Below, in pieces: positions 24,668-32,608 of a stretch of DNA of 64,000 bases. Location: the NCBI GenBank assembly GCA_016290775.1, contig JAEEVF010000008.1:1-64000 (forward strand), in the 5' to 3' direction. The notes beneath the pieces are model-generated. The model was not told where the DNA came from and made no database searches. It worked only from the letters and a program-made list of their open reading frames with translations. Origin of the DNA: Acetatifactor sp. Lineage in GTDB: Bacteria > Bacillota > Clostridia > Lachnospirales > Lachnospiraceae. The position numbers were made by a program, and so were the translations under genes. The stretch's first letter is position 1. Each line of letters begins with the position of its first letter.

Positions 24668-25906
24668 TTAGTTTGCGGATTGATATTCCGAAAGCAGTCC
24701 TGCATAGAATGCATTGTCAGGATTCTCTGCGATCAGCTCGTCCAGCGCCTGCTTGTAAGCGGAGGTGTTCACGTTCTGCGTGATGTCATAGGAGCCAAAA
24801 TCCACTGCGTTGCCGGTGAACAATCCGGAATTATATGCTGCCTGAACGTACTTCTTGATGCCTGCGGTGTTGGGGTCCACTGCGAACTTCGTTACGCCGC
24901 CGTAAAGATAGGTCTCTACGTAATCTGCTTCCTTGCCGGAATATTCCGAAACGGTCTTAACCACGTCTGCCTTGATCGCTGCGTCGCTTTCGCCCTGCTT
25001 GTAGTACTCAAATGCGCGGATCCTTGCTCTTTCATAGGCCACGAAGGAGTCGAACTTGTCGCTTAATCTCTTCTTCGAGGTCACTTCACGGCAGCATACG
25101 TAATCGGGAGAAAGCTCGCCAGCTGCGGCAACGATCTCGAGATCATATGCGTCCGCATAAAGAAGTGCGAACTCCATGGGAAGGAAACCAAGCTCAACTT
25201 CGCCCTTTTGCACTGCCTGTGCGGTTGCGGTGGCATCCGCATAATAGGAAACGTGTCCGCCGTCTTCCTTCACGATGTCTGCGATCACGCTCTCGCTGAT
25301 GCCGTTGTCGAGAAGGTACTGTCTGGTGATCACCCAGGATGCCTCATTTCTTGCAAAACCAAGCTTTGCATTGGTTACCGCGTCCAGATCAAGAACGGTG
25401 CTGCTGCCCTTGAATTTGTCTGCGTTGCCCTTCTTTGCGATCACGCTGCCGCCTTCCACTGCGGTGCCTGCGATGAAGCTCAGCTCATAGCCTGCGCCGA
25501 TGGCCTGTACGTCAGGCACGAAACCTGCGGTCAAAATGTCAAGTGCGCCATTGTCCTCATTGATCGCGGTGAGTGCGTCATTGCCGCCGATGGCTACGGG
25601 ATTTACGGTCACGCCTTCTTCGGCGAAATATCCCTTTTGAAGTGCCAGGATGTTCACGGTCACGCGGATGTTGCCTGCGGGATAGGATACGCTAAGGGGT
25701 TCAAGCTCCTTTTTCTCCTTTACGACCTCGCCGCCGCTCTGCTCAGATCCTGCAGCCGCGCTGGATGCCTCCACGGAAGAACCCGTGCTGCTTGCACTTC
25801 CCTCATTGTCTGCGATGCTTCCCTGCACGCCACATCCTCCAAGCAGGGTTGTCGCCAAAAGCGCACCTGCAATTAATAAACTAAATCTCTTTCCAAACTT
25901 TCTCAT
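24668..25906 (-). CDS. ABC transporter substrate-binding lipoprotein, SsuA/TauA (NMT1-like) family
   Basis: 412 residues. Signal peptide with lipobox L-G-G-C (Cys25) and a long Ser/Gly/Glu linker (28-70), then an NMT1/SsuA-like fold ('VSYPAGNIRVTVNILALQKGYFAEEGVTVNPVAIGG' region; 'GALDILTAGFVPDVQAIGAGYELSFIAGT'). It would deliver the substrate to the permease/ATPase encoded 2-4 kb downstream; the split by two cysteine synthase genes implies a linked function. 'REVTSKKRLSDKFDSFVAYERARIRAF' near the C-terminus contacts ligand in relatives. Ligand unknown; aliphatic sulfonates or sulfur amino acids are the obvious guesses. Confidence 0.88.
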   Translation of the reverse strand: MRKFGKRFSLLIAGALLATTLLGGCGVQGSIADNEGSASSTGSSVEASSAAAGSEQSGGEVVKEKKELEPLSVSYPAGNIRVTVNILALQKGYFAEEGVTVNPVAIGGNDALTAINEDNGALDILTAGFVPDVQAIGAGYELSFIAGTAVEGGSVIAKKGNADKFKGSSTVLDLDAVTNAKLGFARNEASWVITRQYLLDNGISESVIADIVKEDGGHVSYYADATATAQAVQKGEVELGFLPMEFALLYADAYDLEIVAAAGELSPDYVCCREVTSKKRLSDKFDSFVAYERARIRAFEYYKQGESDAAIKADVVKTVSEYSGKEADYVETYLYGGVTKFAVDPNTAGIKKYVQAAYNSGLFTGNAVDFGSYDITQNVNTSAYKQALDELIAENPDNAFYAGLLSEYQSAN

Positions 25907-25939
25907 TTTTTTATCCTCCGATTTTCTTTTTTCATTTTC

Positions 25940-27091
25940 TTATTCAGTCATCAGTCCCAGCGTCAGCTGTGCTGATCTTTCGAGTTCGTACAGCGCTGCA
26001 TATTCTTCCGTGCTGTGACTCTTTTCCATCGCACAGGAGAGAACGATCGTCTCGATCCCGTGTTCATTCAGCCGGTTTGCATCGCTGCCCCCGTAGGTGG
26101 TAATGCACTCCGGCTTGCTACATCGCATTCGCTCCCCGGCGACTTTCAGAAACCTCTTTACGACTGGCTTATCCTTAGAAACATGATAGGAATGGATGTG
26201 CTCCGTCACCGTGAAGGTGATCTTTCCGCCATATTTCTTCGCCGCTTTCTCAAAGACTTCTTTGATCAGCTCTGCCTCGCAAAGCGCTTTCTCATGCTCC
26301 AAGCCTCGGATCTCTCCGTTGATCTCAAGATGCTCCGGTACGATATTCCTGCCGGTTCCGCCGTGGATCGTTCCGAAGTTCACGGTCAGATCGTTGTACA
26401 CCCTTCCGGTTCTGATGTGGGAGAGGGCGTCGGCCGCGATGGATAAGGCGTTGATGCCTTGCTCCGGTGCGAACCCTGCGTGTGCAGCCTTGCCGTCGAT
26501 CTCGATTTTCGTGGAGAGAATGGAGGGTGCTGCATTTGCTGCCCTTCCGACCGCTCCGTCCAGGTCGAGAACATATCCTTCCTTGGCTTTCAGTCTTTCA
26601 TATTCCACAAAGCGGCTTCCCTCACAGTAAGGCTCCTCCGCAACGGTGATCAGGATTTCCAGGTCCGGGTGCTCCAAGTTCTTTTCCTGAATGACCGTCA
26701 GCGCCTCCAATATGGAAGTGAGTCCTGAGACGTCATCCGCACCGAGCACCGTCGTGCCGTCCGAGGTGATGATCCCGTCCTCATGAAGGATGGCCTTCTT
26801 TCCGATGCCAGGCTTTACCGTATCCAAATGGGAGGAGAACAGGATTGGTTTTCCAGGCTTTGTTCCTTTTAGGTAAGCATATATATTCGATGCGGTCTCC
26901 TTGGATTCCGGATGTTCCTTAGCGATCTTTTCGCCTGCACTGTCTTCTTGTACCTGAAGGCCAAGGCTTTTTAGTTTTTCTTTGACGTAGGCTGCGATTT
27001 CCTTTTCATGGAAGGACTCCGCGTCGAACGTCGTCAGCTTGAAAAATTCTTTTTGGATCCTGTCGCGATCCACTTTTATTTGATCAGACAT
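25940..27091 (-). CDS. M20 family metallopeptidase (PepT-like)
   Basis: 383 residues from ATG 27091 with AAAGGAG upstream; the frame is open to 27244 but that stretch is the leader and terminator region. Metal ligands follow the M20 pattern: 'LFSSHLDTVKPG' (His, Asp), 'LGADDVSG' (bridging Asp), 'TVAEEPYCEGSR' (catalytic Glu and ligand Glu), and a C-terminal His in 'EKSHSTEEY'. The dimerisation lid is residues about 175-285. It could be a di/tripeptidase or an N-acyl amino acid deacylase. As first gene of a cysteine-attenuated operon, hydrolysis of Cys-containing dipeptides or N-acetylcysteine-type compounds is plausible. Confidence 0.88.
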   Translation of the reverse strand: MSDQIKVDRDRIQKEFFKLTTFDAESFHEKEIAAYVKEKLKSLGLQVQEDSAGEKIAKEHPESKETASNIYAYLKGTKPGKPILFSSHLDTVKPGIGKKAILHEDGIITSDGTTVLGADDVSGLTSILEALTVIQEKNLEHPDLEILITVAEEPYCEGSRFVEYERLKAKEGYVLDLDGAVGRAANAAPSILSTKIEIDGKAAHAGFAPEQGINALSIAADALSHIRTGRVYNDLTVNFGTIHGGTGRNIVPEHLEINGEIRGLEHEKALCEAELIKEVFEKAAKKYGGKITFTVTEHIHSYHVSKDKPVVKRFLKVAGERMRCSKPECITTYGGSDANRLNEHGIETIVLSCAMEKSHSTEEYAALYELERSAQLTLGLMTE

Positions 27092-27131
27092 CTTGTCGCT
27101 CCTTTCTACTTTTTCAAGAATTCCGGGCGCT

Positions 27132-27162
27132 AAAAAGCCCGGGGCAAATTTGCTCCCGGGCT
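27132..27162 (-). terminator. Attenuator terminator before the M20-peptidase operon
   Basis: Minus-strand RNA AGCCCGGG-a-GCAAAUUUGC-c-CCGGGCU (plus 27136-27162) followed by UUUUU. It lies 41 nt before the M20 start. Its 5' arm GCCCGGG is complementary to CCCGGGC in the leader ORF (plus 27232-27238), 13 nt after the Cys-Cys codons, which provides an antiterminator pairing. Confidence 0.85.
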
Positions 27163-27182
27163 CTTGGCATTCATGCATGATC

Positions 27183-27296
27183 TTATCTTGCATCACAATA
27201 GGCGCGCAATCGAACGCCCAGCCAAATTTTCGCCCGGGTATCAAACATTCGACAACACATGACCATATTCTGCTGAAGGTTCTGTCTTCTTGTCAT
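27183..27296 (-). CDS. Cysteine-codon leader peptide of the M20/ABC/cysteine synthase operon (37 aa)
   Basis: A 37-codon ORF beginning MTRRQNLQQNMVMCCRMFDT, with AAAGGAG upstream. The UGU UGU codons (residues 14-15) are at the same ordinal position as in the metY leader, and 15 nt of DNA around them (ATGTGTTGTCGAATG) are identical between the two leaders. GCGCGCC, GAATGCCA and CCCGGGAG blocks are shared too, so the leaders are homologous despite different overall peptide sequence. Inferred regulatory peptide. Confidence 0.7.
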   Translation of the reverse strand: MTRRQNLQQNMVMCCRMFDTRAKIWLGVRLRAYCDAR

Positions 27297-27330
27297 TGTT
27301 TTTGCGCTCCTTTCAAAATGTGATAGTTGC

Positions 27331-27359
27331 ATCTTATCACCATTTGCCTACTATGTCAA
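27331..27359 (-). promoter_or_regulatory. Sigma-A promoter of the M20/ABC/cysteine synthase operon
   Basis: TTGACA (plus 27354-27359) and TAAGAT (plus 27331-27336), 17-nt spacer, minus strand. It starts about 20 nt beyond the stop of the Rrf2 gene and 35 nt before the leader peptide. Confidence 0.8.
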
Positions 27360-27363
27360 TAGG
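27347..27363 (-). promoter_or_regulatory. Inverted-repeat operator over the -35 box (candidate Rrf2 site)
   Basis: CCTACTATGTCAATAGG, identical over 17 nt to the metY operator at 7311-7327. It covers the -35 hexamer. The adjacent upstream gene encodes an Rrf2-family regulator, the obvious candidate to bind here. Confidence 0.7.
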
Positions 27364-27378
27364 TTTAATAAACTTTTT

Positions 27379-27825
27379 TCAAATTATGTACAGATCCCAT
27401 CCGTCAGCGAGCTTTCCACGGCATTCCACAAGGAATTCTCCGAGGGTTTTGTGCTTTGCAAATTCTGCAAGCTGCTCATTGATCTTCTTCCAAAGACAAT
27501 CATTTAAGCAGCCACGAAGGGCGTCATTGCCCTCGTTCTTTGGCACGTCCATCGGCGCAAGAATGCTGTCGTCGAGTGCGTTCAAGATCTCTGCAAGGGA
27601 AATCTCTTCCGCGGGCTTCGTTAGGCGGTATCCGCCGCGAAGGCCCTTTTGTGCCTTGATCAGCTTTGCCTGTCTGAGGAGCGGCAGGATCTGCTCTAGA
27701 TATTTCTGGGAGATTCCCTGACGATCTGCGATCTCCGTCGTCGACACACTCTCCCCGTTTTCCGAATGAATTGCGATATCCACCAATGCCATCAGGCCAT
27801 ATTCTACCCTTGTTGAAACTCTCAT
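27379..27825 (-). CDS. Rrf2-family transcriptional regulator (CymR/IscR-like), downstream of suf
   Basis: 148 residues. Winged HTH in residues 1-75 ('RVEYGLMALVDIAIH', 'ISQKYLEQILPLLRQAKLIKAQKGLRGGYRL') and a dimerisation helix. Cys at 106, 110 and 135; the C-x3-C pair replaces the three-Cys pattern of IscR, so Fe-S binding is uncertain and a CymR-like cysteine-signalling role is possible. It is the last gene of the suf operon, 57 nt after sufU, and is directly followed by an operon carrying the CCTA-N9-TAGG operator. Control of suf and sulfur genes by this protein, the second Rrf2 protein, or both is inference. ATG has AGGAGATC upstream. Confidence 0.88.
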   Translation of the reverse strand: MRVSTRVEYGLMALVDIAIHSENGESVSTTEIADRQGISQKYLEQILPLLRQAKLIKAQKGLRGGYRLTKPAEEISLAEILNALDDSILAPMDVPKNEGNDALRGCLNDCLWKKINEQLAEFAKHKTLGEFLVECRGKLADGWDLYII

Positions 27826-27882
27826 GTGCGATCTCCTTTATTTTCACTTGGACCGTTTTGATCCCGGCGTGATCTCCAAAAT

Positions 27883-28311
27883 TTACGCTTCGTTTTCATG
27901 AAGCAGTTGCTCCAGCGTGTGCCATGCAAGCACTGCACACTTTACGCGCGCAGGCATGTGTGATACGTCCGTGAGTGCACCCGCTTCCTCGAGTTCCTCG
28001 ATCTCTTCCTCTGTTGCCTCTTTCTTGATCATCCGAATAAACACGTCCGTTAGGTGCGTTGCTTCCTCGACGCTCTTTCCGATGATAAGGTCCAGCATGA
28101 TGTCCGCGGAGGCCTGGGAGATGGCACAGCCGTCGCCAGTATATGCGCCGTCCTTGATCACGCCGTCTTCAATGCTAAGCTTTAGCGTGATGTCGTCGCC
28201 GCAGCTCGGATTGATGCCCCTGTGTTCGCAACCTGCGCATTCCAGTTCATGCTTGTGCGCGGGATATAAGTTATGATCGTTGATGATCTCCCGATAAAAA
28301 CTATTCTGCAT
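27883..28311 (-). CDS. sufU: SufU Fe-S assembly protein (sulfur acceptor/zinc-type IscU-like)
   Basis: 142 residues. C37, D39 ('NPSCGDD'), C62 ('GDGCAISQAS') and C125 ('RVKCAVLAWHTLE') match the metal ligands of SufU. The insertion of about 18 residues between the second and last ligand ('EEEIEELEEAGALTDVSHMP') is characteristic of SufU as opposed to IscU. It accepts persulfide from SufS in Firmicutes. It overlaps sufS by 11 nt, consistent with tight coupling of the two partners. An extra Cys pair (C25, C28) near the N-terminus is present. Confidence 0.92.
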   Translation of the reverse strand: MQNSFYREIINDHNLYPAHKHELECAGCEHRGINPSCGDDITLKLSIEDGVIKDGAYTGDGCAISQASADIMLDLIIGKSVEEATHLTDVFIRMIKKEATEEEIEELEEAGALTDVSHMPARVKCAVLAWHTLEQLLHENEA

Positions 28312-29518
28312 AACCCATTCTCCTTCTCACGGACCGAAGGCTCTCGCACAGCTTTTGGATCTCTGCCTCCGTGTTATAAAATGCAAGGCTCACGCGCGCC
28401 GTGGAGTTCACCTTGAGCTCCTTCATCAGCACCTGTGCGCAGTGATGACCTGCGCGCACGCAAACGCCGTCTGCACTTAGGATCTCTGCGATGTCATGGG
28501 GATGCACGCCTTCCAGCGCAAAGGAAAAGATCCCATTGTGAGAAGCCGCATCCCGCGCTCCCAGGATCCGAAGGCCCGGCACGGAGGAAAGCTCTGCAAA
28601 AGCCAGCGCGCCAAGCTCCTCCTCGCGTTTTACAATGTTTTCAAAACCGATCCTCTGATAGAATTCGATCGCTGCTGCCAGGCCTGCTGCCCCTCCGGCA
28701 TTCACGGTACCCGCCTCAAACTTGTGCGGGAGCTCCGCCCAGGTGGCATCCTCCTTCGTCACGTACTCGATCATCTCCCCGCCGAAAAGAAACGGCGGCA
28801 TTTTTTCTAAGAGTTCCTTCTTGCCATAGAGCACGCCGATCCCCATGGGGCCAAGCATCTTGTGCCCGGAGAAAACAAGGAAGTCCACGTCCAGATCCTT
28901 TACGTTCACGGGTACGTGGGGTACGCCCTGCGCGCCGTCACAGACAAAGATCGCACCTGCTTCATGAGCGATCTTGGCGAATTTCTTGACGTCATTCTTC
29001 GTTCCCAAAACATTGGAGACGAGGGTCAGCGAAACCAGCTTTGTCCGCTCGGAAAGGGCATTTCGAAAGGCTTCTTCCGTGATCCTGCCCTCTTCATCGA
29101 TCCCGATCCACTTAAGCTTTAGCCCCTTTCTTTTCGCCAGCTGCTGCCACGGGATCAGGTTGCTGTGGTGCTCCAGAACAGAGATCACAATCTCATCGCC
29201 CTCCTTCAGCAACTCCCCGTAGCTGTAGGCGATCAGGTTCAGGCTCTCCGTGCTGTTTCTGGTAAAGACGATCTCCTCCGCGCTGCCGGCTCCAATAAAG
29301 GCTCTCACGGCCTCTCTGGCGTTTTCATATCCTTCCGTCGCCTTCTGCGCCAGCTCGTACAAGCCCCGGAGCGGGTTTGCGTTGGCTTCCTCATAGAATT
29401 TTCTTTCCGCAAGGAGCACGCTCTCGGGCCTTTGCGTCGTCGCCGCATTATCTAAATATGCAATCCACGGATATCTCTCAATGAGCGGGAATTCCCCTCG
29501 GATCTGTTTAATTTCCAT
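28301..29518 (-). CDS. sufS: Cysteine desulfurase SufS
   Basis: 405 residues, group II (SufS) desulfurase. PLP lysine K220 in 'VFSGHKMLGPMGIGVLYG', catalytic Cys360 in 'VCVRAGHHCAQVLM', with the short Cys loop of SufS. 'LDNAATTQRPESVL' and 'VLEHHSNLIPWQQLA' are canonical. It takes sulfur from cysteine for SufU and the SufBCD scaffold. AGGAGGAAAAA lies before the ATG. A REP-like repeat lies in the 39-nt gap to sufD upstream. Cysteine consumption by this enzyme links the suf operon to the neighbouring cysteine genes. Confidence 0.94.
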   Translation of the reverse strand: MEIKQIRGEFPLIERYPWIAYLDNAATTQRPESVLLAERKFYEEANANPLRGLYELAQKATEGYENAREAVRAFIGAGSAEEIVFTRNSTESLNLIAYSYGELLKEGDEIVISVLEHHSNLIPWQQLAKRKGLKLKWIGIDEEGRITEEAFRNALSERTKLVSLTLVSNVLGTKNDVKKFAKIAHEAGAIFVCDGAQGVPHVPVNVKDLDVDFLVFSGHKMLGPMGIGVLYGKKELLEKMPPFLFGGEMIEYVTKEDATWAELPHKFEAGTVNAGGAAGLAAAIEFYQRIGFENIVKREEELGALAFAELSSVPGLRILGARDAASHNGIFSFALEGVHPHDIAEILSADGVCVRAGHHCAQVLMKELKVNSTARVSLAFYNTEAEIQKLCESLRSVRRRMGYAE

Positions 29519-29530
29519 TTTTTCCTCCTC

Positions 29531-29557
29531 GTGCCAAAAAGAACCGTCCCCATTGGC
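29531..29557. repeat. REP-like palindromic repeat unit between sufD and sufS
   Basis: The segment contains AAAAAGAACCGTCCCCAT flanked by GTGCCA and TGGC, giving a short stem. From memory, this 'GGGGACGGTTCTTTTTGGCAC' type of unit is dispersed in many Firmicute genomes, often with Y1 (IS200-like) transposases. Only one copy is seen in this window. Confidence 0.55.
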
Positions 29558-30367
29558 TCATTTCCATCCATTTTCCTCCCGGATCTTCTGCTTCAGGTCT
29601 TCGTCAGGGATCTTTTCGATGACGGCGTCAAGCTTTGCCCGCGCCATCAGTTTTATGGCCACGTCTTCCTCGATCCCGCGGGAAGCCATGTACTTCAGGA
29701 CTTGTTCGTCCGGTCTTCCGATGGTTGCGCCGTGGTTTCCGGAAACGTCTTCCTCCGTGCAGAGAATGGTCGGCACGGTCTTGTTCACGACGGTATCATC
29801 CAAAAGCAGCACGTCCTCCGTTTCGCCGCCCACGGAGCCGGAGCACCCGGTACGAAAATCAATGGTGCCGCGAAGGAGCTTTTCTGCGTTCTGTGAGAGC
29901 ACTCCAAGGGAGCGGATGTTGCTTTCCGTGCGCTTTCCAAGATGGATCGCCTCGCAGTTTACGTCATATTGTTCCGTCCCCGTCAGCTGATAGCCAATGT
30001 CCGCCTGGAAGCTGCTGCCCCTTCCCTCCAGCGTCACGCTGAAATTATCATAAGATCTTTGTCCTCCAAGGATCACGCGGATCACGTGAAAGCGCGCGTT
30101 CTCCTTGCAGTTGACCTGAAGGTCCGAAAAGCACTTTTCCGCCGTGTTTGCATGTCTTACGAGAACTACCGTAAGACTCGCTTCCTCCGAAAGCTCCGCA
30201 ACAAGGGAAATCAGCGCACCATCATCCTCAAAGTAAAGGGTCTGGGCTGCGCCCTTTGGCAGAACAATGGTTTTAGAAATGGTACGGTCCGGGAGCGTGA
30301 CCTTGGTGCCGCCGACCTTCAGCCACCCAAAGGTTTCAACGATCGGCTTGTTGATGATCTTTTCCAT
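29558..30367 (-). CDS. sufD: SufD-like Fe-S scaffold subunit
   Basis: 269 residues, shorter than proteobacterial SufD but normal for clostridia. It has the SufBD beta-helix core ('VNCKENARFHVIRVILGGQRSYDNFSVTLEGRGSSFQADIGYQL' region) and the C-terminal 'TEEDVSGNHGATIGRPDEQVLKYMASRGI' found in SufB/SufD. It forms the SufBC2D complex that builds and passes on Fe-S clusters. Starts by an overlapping TAATG with sufB, so the two are translationally coupled. Ends with 'DEDLKQKIREENGWK'. Confidence 0.9.
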   Translation of the reverse strand: MEKIINKPIVETFGWLKVGGTKVTLPDRTISKTIVLPKGAAQTLYFEDDGALISLVAELSEEASLTVVLVRHANTAEKCFSDLQVNCKENARFHVIRVILGGQRSYDNFSVTLEGRGSSFQADIGYQLTGTEQYDVNCEAIHLGKRTESNIRSLGVLSQNAEKLLRGTIDFRTGCSGSVGGETEDVLLLDDTVVNKTVPTILCTEEDVSGNHGATIGRPDEQVLKYMASRGIEEDVAIKLMARAKLDAVIEKIPDEDLKQKIREENGWK

Positions 30368-31779
30368 TATCCAATCGCTCCTTTCATTTCAATGCGGATC
30401 AAGTTATTCATCTCGACGGCATATTCTAGCGGCAATTCCTTCGAAACATTCTCCGCAAAACCGCTGACGATCAGCGCTTTTGCATCCTCTTCGGAAAGGC
30501 CTCTGCTCATGAGATAAAACACTGCTTCGTTTGAGATGCGTCCGATCTTTGCCTCGTGACCCACGTCTGTTTTGTTTGTCCGCACGTCCATCACGGGGAT
30601 GGTGTCCGAACGCGAAATGCTGTCAAGCATCAAGGATTCGCAGGACACGGCGGACTTGCTGTCCGTTGCCTTCGGCGTCACGACAACTGCGCTTCGGAAG
30701 GTGTTGATGCCGCCGCTTTTCGAGATGGAGCGGGTGTTCACGTAGCTTGTGGTCTTCGGTGCGTCATGCACGATCTTGCAGCCCGTATCAAGGTTTTGCC
30801 CGTCGCCCGCAAAGGTCACACCCGTGAATTCACATCTTGAGCCCTCGCCCTTTAAGATGCTCATGGGGTAGAGATACGAAATGTGGGAACCAAAGGAGCC
30901 GGACACCCACTCGATCTTTCCGCCCTTTTCAACGCGCGCCCTTTTGGTGTTCAGGTTGTACATGTTCTTGGACCAGTTTTCGATCGTGGAATAACGGAGC
31001 GTTGCGCCCTCTCCCACGAAGAGTTCCACGCATCCTGCGTGCAGGTTTGCGATGTTATATTTTGGCGCCGAGCATCCTTCAATGAAGTGGAGGTTAGCGC
31101 CTTTTTCCACAATGATCAGGGTATGCTCAAACTGTCCCGCGCCAGGTGCATTCAGTCGAAAGTACGACTGCAGCGGGATCTCCACGGTCACGCCCTCGGG
31201 CACGTACACAAAGGATCCTCCGGACCAAACCGCGCCGTGCAGCGCCGCAAACTTGTGATCCGTCGGCGGAACCAGCTTCATGAAGCGCTCGCGGATCATG
31301 TCCGCATATTCCCCGTGCAGCGCGCTCTCAATGTCCGTGTAGATGACACCCTTCGCGGCAACCTCATCGCGCACGTTGTGATAAACGATTTCGGAATCAT
31401 ATTGCGCGCCGACGCCTGCAAGGGATTCCCTTTCGGACTGTGGAATGCCAAGGCGATCAAAGGTTTCCTTGATGTTGCTTGGAACCTCATCCCAGTTCGC
31501 ATACATATGGTCGATGTTAGGCCGCACGTAGGTCACGATGTTTTCCATGTTCAGGCCCTCAATGGAGGGGCCCCAGTTCGGCATGGGCGTTTCTTCAAAG
31601 ATCTTTAACGACTTTAGGCGAAACTCCAGCATCCAATCCGGATCGTTCTTTTCCTTCGAGATCTGACGGATGATGTCCTCCGTCAGGCCGCTGTCCACCT
31701 GATAATTATCCTTATCCTCAAAGCGAAAATCATAAAAGGAGCGGTCAATGTCTTCTACGTAAGTCTTTTCAGCACTCAT
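30367..31779 (-). CDS. sufB: SufB Fe-S scaffold subunit
   Basis: 470 residues, standard length. Contains 'YHNVRDEVAAKGVIYTDIESAL', 'LPPTDHKFAALHGAVWSGGSFVYVPEGVTVEIPLQSYFRLN'-type core and the SufB-specific 'GCSAPKYNIANLHAGCVELFVGEGATLRYSTIENWSKNMYNLNTKRA' region, with its conserved Cys. The protein is the main scaffold on which clusters form. Overlaps sufC by 4 nt (ATGA) upstream and sufD by one base downstream. Reading frame is intact with no unusual features. Confidence 0.95.
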   Translation of the reverse strand: MSAEKTYVEDIDRSFYDFRFEDKDNYQVDSGLTEDIIRQISKEKNDPDWMLEFRLKSLKIFEETPMPNWGPSIEGLNMENIVTYVRPNIDHMYANWDEVPSNIKETFDRLGIPQSERESLAGVGAQYDSEIVYHNVRDEVAAKGVIYTDIESALHGEYADMIRERFMKLVPPTDHKFAALHGAVWSGGSFVYVPEGVTVEIPLQSYFRLNAPGAGQFEHTLIIVEKGANLHFIEGCSAPKYNIANLHAGCVELFVGEGATLRYSTIENWSKNMYNLNTKRARVEKGGKIEWVSGSFGSHISYLYPMSILKGEGSRCEFTGVTFAGDGQNLDTGCKIVHDAPKTTSYVNTRSISKSGGINTFRSAVVVTPKATDSKSAVSCESLMLDSISRSDTIPVMDVRTNKTDVGHEAKIGRISNEAVFYLMSRGLSEEDAKALIVSGFAENVSKELPLEYAVEMNNLIRIEMKGAIG

Positions 31780-32528
31780 TCCTGCTCCTCCTCAAAACTT
31801 GAAAATCCATTCTGTGCCACAAGGTCGATCAGCTCTTTGCCGCCCGTCTTCACGATCTTGCCGTTCACGAGAATATGCACGGCATCCACGGAAAGTGCGG
31901 AGAGGATCGCGGCATTGTGCGTGATAATAAGGAGCGAAGCCGCTTCGTCTTTTTGATACTCCTCAATGCCTTTCGAAACGGTGCGAACCGCATCCACGTC
32001 GAGGCCGGAATCCGTTTCGTCCAAAATGGCTAATCTAGGCTTAAGGAGAAGCATCTGCAGGATCTCTGCCTTCTTTTTTTCACCGCCGGAGAAGCCGACG
32101 TTGAGATCTCTTTCCGCATAGGACGGATCCATCGCAAGCGCATCCAGAACGCGCTTTACTTCTTTTCTGAAATCCCAGGCCTTGATCTTTTGGCCGCTTC
32201 GAAGCTCCAATGCGGTCTTAATGAAATTCTCTAATGAAATCCCGGGAACCTCGATCGGGTTCTGGAAGCTCATGAAAATCCCCTTCTTTGCTCTTTCATG
32301 GGGTGCGAGTTCGCCAATGTCCTCGCCGTCAAACTCCACCGTACCGCCAGTCACTTCATAGGACTCGTCGCCCATCAGGACGCTTGCGAGGGTTGACTTT
32401 CCAGCGCCGTTGGGACCCATGATCACATGGGTTTCGCCACGGCCGATCGATAAGCTTAAGTGGTTTAAGATTTCTTTCTCATCCGCCGAAGCAGAAAGGT
32501 CCGTGATCTTAAGTAATTCTTGTGCCAT
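31776..32528 (-). CDS. sufC: SufC ATPase of the Fe-S assembly complex
   Basis: 250 residues. Walker A 'GPNGAGKSTLASVLMG', signature 'FSGGEKKKAEILQML', Walker B 'LAILDETDSGLDVDAV', H-loop 'LIITHNAAIL'. The 'SGGEKKKAEIL' and 'DSGLDVDAL'-like motifs are diagnostic of SufC. It is cytosolic and drives conformational change in SufBD. First gene of the sufCBDSU-rrf2 operon behind a near-consensus promoter with an Rrf2-type operator. GGAGG precedes the ATG by 9 nt. Confidence 0.95.
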   Translation of the reverse strand: MAQELLKITDLSASADEKEILNHLSLSIGRGETHVIMGPNGAGKSTLASVLMGDESYEVTGGTVEFDGEDIGELAPHERAKKGIFMSFQNPIEVPGISLENFIKTALELRSGQKIKAWDFRKEVKRVLDALAMDPSYAERDLNVGFSGGEKKKAEILQMLLLKPRLAILDETDSGLDVDAVRTVSKGIEEYQKDEAASLLIITHNAAILSALSVDAVHILVNGKIVKTGGKELIDLVAQNGFSSFEEEQE

Positions 32529-32579
32529 ATATTTGTACCTCCGTAAGATAACTTTGAAAAGTGTTGTAGAAATATACTG

Positions 32580-32608
32580 ATTATATCTTTATTAACCTAG
32601 TATGTCAA
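32580..32608 (-). promoter_or_regulatory. Near-consensus sigma-A promoter of the suf operon
   Basis: TTGACA (plus 32603-32608) and TATAAT (plus 32580-32585) with a 17-nt spacer, minus strand. A perfect-consensus promoter implies strong basal expression held down by a repressor. Confidence 0.88.

Noticed and set aside
27092-27244. 51-residue N-terminal extension of the M20 peptidase
   Set aside because: Runs through the terminator hairpin and leader; the extension is not conserved-looking and ATG 27091 has a proper ribosome site.
27132-27323. T-box for tRNA-Cys upstream of the M20 operon
   Set aside because: No T-box core (AGGGTGG-ACCGCG) or Stem I motifs; the leader instead has a translated ORF.
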